Of a stretch of 64,000 nt of DNA, positions 48,109 through 64,000 are shown piece after piece. The notes under the pieces are model-generated. The model ran no database searches. It worked only from the letters and a program-made list of their open reading frames with translations, and was not told the origin of the DNA. The stretch lies in NCBI RefSeq assembly GCF_030867145.1, contig NC_134420.1, forward strand, positions 12,854,823 to 12,918,822, given 5' to 3'. The translations under genes and the position numbers were made by a program. The first letter of the stretch is position 1. Each line of letters begins with the position of its first letter. Source of the DNA: Opisthocomus hoazin (Eukaryota > Chordata > Aves > Opisthocomiformes > Opisthocomidae).

Positions 48109-51010
48109 CACTGGCTCACAAGTTGATAGTAGCAGAAGCACTTGCAGCTTTTGTTTTCACAAATGTCTGTTCTTAAGTCTCATTGCCGTTCTTCCATAGT
48201 CTGTCTTCTCTTCTTGGCTGCTGTGAATCTATGCTGATCTTTTAAAACACAGGGTATATGAGCCAGTGGATGTGTGTGCAGTCTTAATTATTAATCTGTA
48301 CTTCCAGTAAACTCTTTGATCCTTAACAAAGTTTATTTTAACAACTTCTGATATGAATTAACAGTTTGACTACTAGGTGAAGCAAACTGTAACAGCACAA
48401 CTACAACTGCTAACTGCTGTTTGAACATCACAGTGTACTGCTACGGAAGATGAACCGCATCAGATGGCTTGACCTCACAGTTTTTATCCTTAAAAGCAGT
48501 CCCTTTTAGTTTCATGACAAATGTGAATAAAGATGATGAGTTAGCACTAGTGGTTATTAATTTGAAATTTTACTGCTGAAACTTGAAGATGTCCCACTGG
48601 CTGTTCTTCAGTAGCCAGTTGTTGCTGCTTTTAGTGTTTACAGATACTGATTTCAGCCTGAACTGAGTTTTAGTATTAATTATTTTAAATCTGTTTTGGA
48701 GAGTGTAGGCAGCTCTGTAAATGTACCTGTGCACTTCCCTTTATTCTGCTAACAAGATTATCTCAGAATATTTTTTTAAACATTATTATTTAGCGTAACT
48801 AGCTTGGGCATTAAACAGTTTCATACACAATCCTAAACAAAGTAAATCAGTTTATTTATAGTTTTTTGATCAAGAACAGCCAAAATTATTTTTGAACATT
48901 AGGCATATCTGAAGAGAATGACTTTATTTGAATTAGCAGTTAAGGTGTAGTTTAGTCCAATGCTGTGATTTTTATTTGCTTCTCTTGGGTTTTTGAAGTG
49001 ATGAAATCAGAGTTATAAGGTATACTAACAGTTATAAGTTAATAATGTGAGGGTGCTGTGCTTTATATCTACAGGTGCAATATGTTTTTATGTAGCAGAG
49101 AGAAACTTCTACTGTAATAATAATGTTGCTTGCCTGAGATGTGCATGTGATAACTTGGGAAAAGGGATATCACAACTGGAGTGCAACAGTATCTGGCAGA
49201 GTAAAATCTTTAAAGAGCTGAGTTTAGACAGTCTGAAATAAATTATTAGTATTCAGGAAACCCTCCTAAGCCTCTTTTGTGTAAATACTGTTTTAATAAT
49301 AATAATAAATACATCAACTGCTATTGTGGAGAATTAATGATTTTTTTAAAAATATGTTAACAAATACTACTCTTTTAACTTGAGGCTATTGAGTGAGAAA
49401 TACTGAAGTGTAGCATTTGAGGGAATATCAGCATTAATCTTACTGTAAGGTTGCATTTTTAATTACCATACTTGTTAAAATTCAATGATGCCGTAATGCT
49501 AAGGCCTTTTGTCACAGACAGGTTCTGAACTAAAAGGGGTGTGCACATGTAGATATGCACATTTGGGTTATTTTTCTTAATTGGCTACAAAATAATTGAA
49601 TTACATTGGGGACCAGATGTTGTGAATTTCTCTATTGTACTTCTGTTTCCTAAGGAACATGCATAGCATATGACACCCATCAGAGCTTGGGTTATGGCAC
49701 AGTTGTCAAATTTATCATAGACATTAAGACAGATAAGCAACTCTTCTTGTGTGTATCATCTAAAAGCTTGTGTGGCTTACCATGTAAATCTGTATTTAAC
49801 TATTGGAAAATCCATTTATGAATGTATGTAGCTTAGGACTAATTTTTTCCCTTTGTTAATCCTTCTGTATCAATGAGAGATTCTTCAGAAAATGTATGGA
49901 CTGTTTGGTTGCATAAAGGCAGTTATTATTTGGGCTGAAAATTGTTAATGATCAGGGATTTTCCACTAAAATATTTGCAAATATTCCTAATAACACACCA
50001 GTTTGGTTTCTTTTTGCTTTTTGAGCTTGCATGGGTCCATGTTCGGAACATTAAAATAACCTTTGAATTTTTTAAACTTTTTATATCACTGGAACAGAAA
50101 AAGCATCTAAATTAAAGCTTCAAGCTAACTTTATTTTTCAAGTATTTCAAGAATTATACTTCTGAACTGAGATTTTGTAAGTTGACTTTCTGCTGAGAAC
50201 TTACACGGACTTCTTAAAATGTAATTTTGTAATTATGCAAACAGGTTATTAACTGTGGTATAATGACACTTGCAATTACAATATAAACTAATGCAAAAAT
50301 TATTAAAATAGTGAAAAAGTAAACTTTGTATTCTGTACAGCTTTTTTAATTAAGTTGCTGTAGTTCACACTGCTGTGATGTAGGTACTGTAACGTGTGCC
50401 TTGTAAAATATATGTACTGTATATTATGTGGGATAATAAGTACATTAACAATGAAAAACTAGTAATTTGGTACTGGTTGCTATTACCTAGTCTGAAGTGC
50501 TAGATTTAGTGGACAATTTTGGAAAAGGAATCACATTGGCAGGGACATGGCAATGGGTTCCAGAAGCTAGACCTTGAAAATGTGATTAGGAATAGGTGTT
50601 GGTGATGGGCATTAGAACAAACTAAACTTTCTTGTGTTAAGTGAAGATCTCTTACAGGTTTAATGTGAAATTGTAATTTAAACATTATAGATTGTATTAA
50701 TAGCTAAGGACATTACAGTATATGAAACTTTATGTATGAATTGTGCAGTAAAGGTACTTTTGAAAAAATGTCATTTTAAGCTTAAGGAATCTCTTGGCTT
50801 TAATACCAAAAAAGTCTGACAACTGAATTTTAATCTAAATACAATTCCATTGTACAGGTAGTGTGGTTAAAAGTGCCATTATGAGTCAGAAGTCTCTTAA
50901 AAATTGAAGTGTGATATTAACAAGGTAGCTTAAATGCAGCCCTGCATAAAAGACTTCCTTTGATTCTTCTACTTTTCTTTTGTCAAAACAAATAAATTGG
51001 AACACTCTGC
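48109..51010 (+). other. RNF141: RNF141 3' UTR (approximate)
   Basis: Sequence after the stop codon with no coding match. AATAAA hexamers at 48526-48531, 49304-49309 and 50991-50996 are possible ends; the last gives a UTR of about 2.9 kb, similar to the long UTR of mammalian RNF141. A 64-codon open frame at 49047 is not supported. Confidence 0.55.
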
Positions 51011-53430
51011 AGTGAAGGGAAAAATTAAACAAACAAGCAACTCTGCTTCTTAAAAGGACAGTATTGAGGAGCAGATTTCTTTGAGGAAGGGATTTCTCCC
51101 CCCCTGAGAAGTGTGATTTACTTTTTCCCCAAGTTATTCCATCGTTTTTCTGGTAGTATTTTAAAGCTTAAGAATGCTAAGGTTTGGAGTATTCTTTCTT
51201 CCCAGATTTTTCCTGGTTTTGAGTAAGAATTGAAGTATATAATTAATACAACTGTTTCCTGTGTCTAGTTACTTGGTTTATCTGTTTAGAAGTGAGAAAT
51301 TTATGTGTTTAGAAGAGAGGAATTTATTAACAGATCAGGAAATCAAAATTGGAAAAATTACCAGTTGACAGACCCACCAGGAGGTAGGTGTACTTGAGGA
51401 ATTAACAAGTGTTTGTATTTACTAGGTTTCAAGTTTAGACATCATATTAATGTAATTTGCGTGTTTCTTTTTTTAATGGGAAATGGCATCTTTAACTTGT
51501 GTACCTTTCCTTTAAAGAGAATTCTGTGTATAATTATAAAGGTTTTCTAATCCATACTCATTCCAGTTCACAAGGCAACCAGTGAGATCTCTGTGCTAAG
51601 GTTTGAACAGAACTGTTCAATTCCACCCCTGTATAGCTTCTGTGCCAAATGCATGATTTTTAGAAGGAACATCTTTGTTCTTTGTACTTCATGTCCTGCT
51701 GGATCCTGGAACAGCAGCCTCCTCGGGGAACCTCGAAGATGCTTAATGTACATGGGAGTATGTTAACCTGTCTGGCCTTAGCATAACACTTTAATTTTGT
51801 ATCTGCTAAATACACGTGCTCTGTAATGGAAGTAATTATATTGTGACTAATATTACAGTAATGAATTATTGTCTTTATTTTTCTGTTAAACCATTCTTGA
51901 AGATAACTTGCCATAAGGTTTTATCCTCGCCTCTTCTAAGTGGGTGAATGGAATTCTGCTTTCCTATAAGTGTGTCTTAAAAATTAGTAATTTTGAAACT
52001 AAATTTTTTTGTCATTTTTCCAGATGTTTGGTTGTAAGGCCTAGAATTTATCATATGGCAACATATTCTGAAGACTGAATATCCCTTTCCTGTTGCTATG
52101 TGTAGCTGAAATTGACCTGACTGGGACAGTGCTGTTTTCCAGTAACCGCTGCGTTCACCAGATAAGGTGTTTTGCTGTGAGCTAGCCACATTCCAGTGAA
52201 TGTTATGGCTCTGAGGGATCTGACCACACCTACTTCTGGATGTTAGCTGTCAAGATGTTAATTAGCAGCTGATTGCTTAACTATTGCTTACCTCACTAAC
52301 CTATCGAGGTTAAAATATTGAACACTGAGCATGGGTTTTGAAGGCCTCAAATGGAAAAAAAAAAAAAAATTGTGTTTTGTGAACTTGGATGGAGTTTTGC
52401 CCAGTGTGACTCTGGTGGAATGAAGAATACTATGCAACAGGTAACGAAATGCGCGCTCTTCTTTAGTTCAAAGTAATATTTAAAAATGTAAGATTTTTAA
52501 TGAATTAAGCTTAAATTAGTCAAAAACCTGCCCTCCTGGAACTTGATTGTATGTGGTACAAGGTAGGGTTTTGATAGAACAGTCTATGCTTTCATGCTAA
52601 TGTGGTTCCAACCCTTTTTAATAGACCTTCCAAAAAATGTTTTTTATGCGAGATGGTACCTGTTAGTCATGGTTGATGATTAACTAGCACTGTTGGTGTC
52701 TCACTATTATATATACTATTCTCTGTGCTGCTTAACATTAATATTTAGTGCTTGGAGAGGTATGGGGAAAAATACACATTCTTCAGTTACAGATGAAGCT
52801 GTAGTCCCGTGCTTTGTGAGTGCTGCTTGTGTACAGAAAGACACATTTTAATCTTCATCTAAAAATCTTTATTAAATTTCCTACTGAAGAAAGTAATTTT
52901 TGTTAAACTTTTTTCCCACCAGAAGTAATCTTGACTGTAGCAGAATGGCTGTTAACTATTTATTTCAACTTGTCACTTGTTGGTTTCTCAGTTCTGTTGT
53001 TTTTGTCAGATAAAGCTGTTCTGGGTACTGCTCAATTGTTTCAACTGTGAGTGTCAGAACTGCTTTCAGGTGTTCTGGCTCTCAGTATAATATCACGAAG
53101 AGGCTCCGCATGCCGTACCCTGATGCCCAGTTTGGGTGAGCAGGGAACCAGGGCTCCAAGAGACAGCAGGGACAGCCCTGCAATACAGTTTCACTTCAGG
53201 ACTTAATGCCAGGTCTTCTGTCAGCACAAAACAACAGTTGGTTTCATTAACACTGAATTGCTTTAAGTCAGCTAAGCTTTTGCTTATATTGCTTATTAGC
53301 TTCTCTGGCTCCACTGGTTTTTTTGATTTTTCATGCTGTGGTAGTCCTTAATTTTGGTTTAGTCTTCGTTACTGCTAACAGGTGACTTGCACAGGTTTTT
53401 AGTTCTACTTAAATGCGGAGATTTTGAGCA
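51011..53430. other. Intergenic between convergent RNF141 and AMPD3
   Basis: No exon, RNA gene or named repeat recognised. It includes an A run at about 52355-52369. Either 3' UTR may extend into it. Confidence 0.5.
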
Positions 53431-56400
53431 GCTACATTTTATTGAGAGGCTTATGCACACAAAAACCCTAACCATATTATTTTATTTATTAGTGTAACAT
53501 TTAATGCTTCCATGAGAGGCAAAAGATAAACATCATTTAACCCAAGCATAGAAAGAAAAAACAGTTTTTAGAGACATCCCTCTCCCCCACTCACCTTTTT
53601 CAGACTTAAATTTTAACTAGGCAAACAGAACAGAAAGGTTTAGCCACAAGTAAAGAACAATGGTATGAGAAGATAAGGTAGCTCTGGGATGAGGAAAAAA
53701 ACTTGTGTTATCCAGTGTCAGAGCAAATGCCTTAAGTGTGCTAAAGTAACGTAACAGAATGGAAGAGCGTCGCTACAAATTGTTTAGATAGATTTGTTGT
53801 AAACATCAAATAACCATAATTATTTTAGGTGAAAGTATAAAATGCTCTGAGCTAACAGATTTAAGGAATTCTTGAATAATGTTTGAAGCTTAACACCAAT
53901 GAAATTATGAGAAAATAGGATATTTTCCCATTCTGAAGCAATACCCGCCCCAGTCACCACCAACAATGATGTCCCTTTCTGAGTAAAACACAAGCTGTGG
54001 TGTAACCAGGTTTGATCTCTATACAAGCCGGCGGGGAAACAGCAAATACCTCCATCATGCACTTGAGTAAATGTGTACAGCAGTAATTAGGATGCCAGTA
54101 CCACTTCAAGGCTGGATCTGCCCTTCATTACAGACGTATCCCAAGCCTCCAGATTATTGTGAACAGCCACACATTAGGACAAAAGTGCAACTTTTATCAA
54201 GAAATGAAGCTGAAGCTTAAGAACTGAACTTGAGAATCAGTAACACTTGCCTAATTAAAAGATGACTAAAAGAGATGTAGTAATGGAAGCCTGAAACAAT
54301 GTCAGTTTGTTTCCCTACATAGAACACTGTTAGCTCAATTTATCCTTAAAAGCAGCACACCAGGAAGCACAGAAAGCAGAACTTGTGATCATGGCCACGT
54401 GTGCATTACAGTTATTATGGTCAAAATCCCAATTACTGTCCATTAACTGAATATTCAATTCCAGGTTGGTTTTTTTTCTTTAATAAGAGCTACAGATATA
54501 TTAGAACCTAATGCGTTTGAGGTAAGTAAAGCTGAAAAGGTATTAAACATCCACAAATTTGGTATAACATTAAGAAAACTAACTGACAATGAAAGCAGCA
54601 CTAATAGCAATCTTCAAGTGAAACAACCCAGATAAAGCAATAGTTATCAGATGAAAATACTTACAATTTAAATTCTTCAAACCCAATATGTTGCTTATTT
54701 AGCATGAACGCAGATGCTTTTCTCACATAAATAATTTATGTTGATAACAATTTATTAGTAAGTGTACAAGACATCTGCATTTTATGCAGCTAAAATGCTT
54801 GAATCACTGTTTTCAGACTTCACCATAAGAAAATTATTTGTGATAATGTGATGAGCTGCTAAATTTTCTAGCAGGCCAATAGGCATTGTTGAGTAAGAAC
54901 CTTGGACAATTTTATTATCACACCGTTGAGCAGCATAGCATGGTTTCACACAATTTTTAGCTGCATGAGGAATACCAAAGCTGGCACTAGTTGACCACTG
55001 CAGACATTAGGCTGGGTCACTGAAGAGCTAAAGTCAAGTCTCCCACCACCTGTCTGCAGCCGTATTTTGGATGAAGAACAAACATCTGCTATCGCTGCAG
55101 CTCCCTATGCATGACACTGGCTAACTGTAATGGTGACTGGATGTCCAAGACTCTGCTGCTGTCCCTTGGTCTTCCTCAGGGCAGCCTTACTTCCAGGCTG
55201 CTTTCTAAGGGTCTTCATGGGGCTCTTACAGGGCTGCACAGCTACAGGAGGTGTTAGGTAATTCCTCCTCCCCTTACTTTGGTGCCGTTTCCCTGCAATC
55301 ACCATTCAGGACAGCAGGTACATTAAGAAAGTGTCCTTGTAGGTATTGCCTTGAACTGCCACAGCATGAGGAGAGTATATGTCTTCAATGCATGTATACA
55401 TTTATGTCAAAAATGAATAGTTTGGTACCAGTAATGCCACCACTCTTACTTCTGGCTGCATTCACAAGGGAAAGCGCGACCTGATCAGCTCTTGAAAGGA
55501 AGGATGTAGGTGCCCAAGCCCCAGGAGAAGGGCCTGGCCTAAGCAATACAAGTGGCACAAGACATCTGATGCGGGGTTCTAGGTCTAGTGAGGCTTGATT
55601 GGCTAGTATTGAGTATTTGCCTTTTACGCATTAATTCTGAATTACTGTTCTAAGATGCCAGACCTCCCTGTGTATTGCATTAAATACACAGGGCTCTAAC
55701 TGCAGGCTCAAGATCCTAGCTTAGAGACTATAGGCCTTCAAATTTAGTAGTGTAATGCTGGGCTTAGAGGCATCAACGTCCTCTGCTGCCCTTAGCCTCA
55801 AGTCTTTTCTGGTGTGAAACCACATGAACCTTCTACAATACACAGATGCTTTAAGCCTTTCCGAATGAGTAGTACTCTCTTAAGAAGGATGATTAAAAAG
55901 GATTGAAAGTGATAAATGTTCCAGTAGCTGTATTTTACTAGCAACTCCATCATAAATAAAAAGTTTAATATAACATGATTCGAGGTGACATACTTCAAGT
56001 GTGCTAGCTTTTGTATAAATAGACAGTTTGATTCTCATTCAACTCTAATTTACAAACTAACAGAAATGTGTAAAAAGATGTCAGAAGTAGGACCAGAACC
56101 CAGGTCTGGAGTTTCTACCACCGATTCATAAGAACACTTCCTTTGTTCTAGTAAAAATTGTCTCTTTACATGCAACCAGAATTATCTACATAAATTTCCA
56201 AGTAATTTGAACTGGCATATCTGCATATTCCCATTACAAAGCAATAAAAAAGTGTTCTCAAGGCAAAGTTTTCATGATGTAATTATTAGACTCATTATTA
56301 CAATGTACAATAGTGATGACACCATGTTTTCTACTTACATTAAAAAGCATTAATCTGCTGTTCTTCACAGGCATCCTACATGACAACAGGAAGTAATTAA

Positions 56401-56987
56401 TTAGTCATTAAACAAGACTACTAGATTTTGTTTTTTCCTGTTTTCCAGTGTAACTGCTGAAACATTAAGATAAAAACTGTGTCAGAACACTTTCCAAAAT
56501 GAAAGGGTAGCCTCAACATTATGCACCCTATACAAACTGCTAATGAATAAAGCATTAAACTTATGAGTGCTAAATACCTTGATTGCTACTGAGAGTAGCA
56601 GGACAAAACCAGGTGCATGTATACTGTCACCATCTGCAGAATCCTAAGGTGCATATCACAGATGCACTCTGAATGTTCTCGGTTGTTTTCCAAGCTACAA
56701 CATAGTGCATAGTTAAGACAGTATGAAACAAATATGACAGGATTCTGAGTTTGCATTTAGTATTTACAGCAATCTTACAAAGCCTAATGTTTGCAGAAAG
56801 TGAAATTTTTGCAATGAGAATAATGCAGTCAAAGATAACAGCAAACGCTGTTTACCTTCCACAGATACTCTTATTTTTTTCTGTACTGTTCAGTTATGTC
56901 TTGGTAGAATCAAAGACAGATGATTCAATGTTAATAGTATCTTACCCTGCTTAGGAGTGAAATGTTTTTGTTTCTTTCAGTTTGTAA
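53431..56987 (-). other. AMPD3: AMPD3 3' UTR (approximate)
   Basis: On the - strand, sequence downstream of the AMPD3 stop. Candidate polyadenylation signals (reverse of TTTATT) lie at 54751-54756 and 53481-53490. No coding similarity. The extent is inferred. Confidence 0.5.
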
Positions 56988-63327
<6,340 letters not shown>

Positions 63328-64000
63328 CTGGTGGGAGAAGAGATTCACAGAAATCAATGTTTTCAAGAAGCAAAACTTCAACGTTACTCTTGCTTCAGGT
63401 CTTGCTTGTACAAAGCATCTAGTCCTCTTTGTTTCCCTCCTTATGTTAGTAGTCCTGCTGCTCTGCCCTCCTACTGTACCACACAGACTGCAGGAATAAT
63501 GTGCTTTCTCGAAGGATGTTTCACCCATTCTTTTCTCCCGAGATAAACAGGAGGCTGAGAGGCACAAAAGCCTTTCAGATGCCTGTGGGGGCACAGGCCT
63601 GTGAGACTCCCTCAGATCCTTTAAACTCATCTGCTTTGGTATTTGAAAAGCAGCTGAAGGCCAGAGGCTCCTAGGAAACCTCACAGTTCTGATCTGGGGC
63701 ATGCTCAGAAATGTCTTTTAATCCTGTTCCAGCAGATACATCCCCACCTCTCTCCTGAGTCCCATCAGGATCTACACAATGCTGCTTTTCAGTTGCCTGC
63801 TTTTTGGAGGCCAGTCCCAGGGGCAAGCTCAAAGTACACATCCTGGACCACAATGTTCCCTCTGCACAAGAGCATGCGAACATTTTTCGGTCATTCTTTA
63901 TAGAGAGGATTACTGAGAGGACAAATAAATAGCTGTTGAGCTGTTTCAGGGGAAATAAATGGCAACTCTTTGACAACATGACCTTACCCAGGTTTTTATT
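63328..64000 (-). other. AMPD3: AMPD3 intron, partial
   Basis: Upstream of the 63164-63327 exon on the - strand. The expected preceding exon (catalytic domain upstream of VTGFDSVDD) is not present before the window ends. Confidence 0.6.

Noticed and set aside
49047-49241. 64-codon Cys-containing frame after RNF141
   Set aside because: Cysteines have no zinc-finger spacing that I recognise; it lies in the presumed 3' UTR.
63328-63702. Open frame upstream of the AMPD3 VTGFDSVDD exon
   Set aside because: A 3' splice site precedes 63327 on the - strand, and the extra residues do not match AMP deaminase.

Overview
This is a stretch of bird nuclear chromosome. It is AT-rich and intron-rich. It carries several copies of the avian CR1 non-LTR retrotransposon, with the typical short 3' tails ATTCTGTG, ATTCTATG or ATTCT. 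Its four spliced genes all have clear vertebrate orthologues. The CR1 type would fit a neoavian bird, but I cannot name the species. The gene order IRAG1 - LYVE1 - RNF141 - AMPD3, with AMPD3 on the opposite strand, is the order of human 11p15.4 read in reverse, so this is conserved amniote synteny.

Layout. Bases 1-20.7 kb hold the 3' half of IRAG1 (MRVI1): eleven coding exons on the + strand, then a 3' UTR of about 3.1 kb. Bases 20.7-24.5 kb are intergenic, with one young and one old CR1 copy. Bases 24.56-34.87 kb hold complete LYVE1 in six coding exons on the + strand. Its introns carry CR1 copies, a GC-rich LTR-like block and a second LTR-like block. Bases 34.9-38 kb hold the LYVE1 3' UTR and plain intergenic DNA. 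A CpG island at about 37.9-38.9 kb is the promoter of RNF141, whose five coding exons run from 40.1 to 48.1 kb (+ strand), followed by a long 3' UTR. From about 53.4 kb to the end, the - strand carries the 3' UTR and the last five coding exons of AMPD3. RNF141 and AMPD3 converge tail to tail.

The genes do not form one pathway. IRAG1 is an ER-anchored cGMP-kinase substrate that restrains IP3-receptor calcium release. LYVE1 is a hyaluronan receptor of lymphatic endothelium and some macrophages. RNF141 is a small RING protein. AMPD3 deaminates AMP to IMP. Splice junctions were set by GT/AG signals, reading-frame continuity and recall of the human proteins; every junction listed keeps frame.

I found no unknown gene system. 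The most useful extra observations concern competing splice sites in IRAG1, LYVE1 and RNF141, a near-perfect Maf recognition element upstream of LYVE1, an inverted CR1 pair around LYVE1 exons 1-5, and two unclassified LTR-like repeats.
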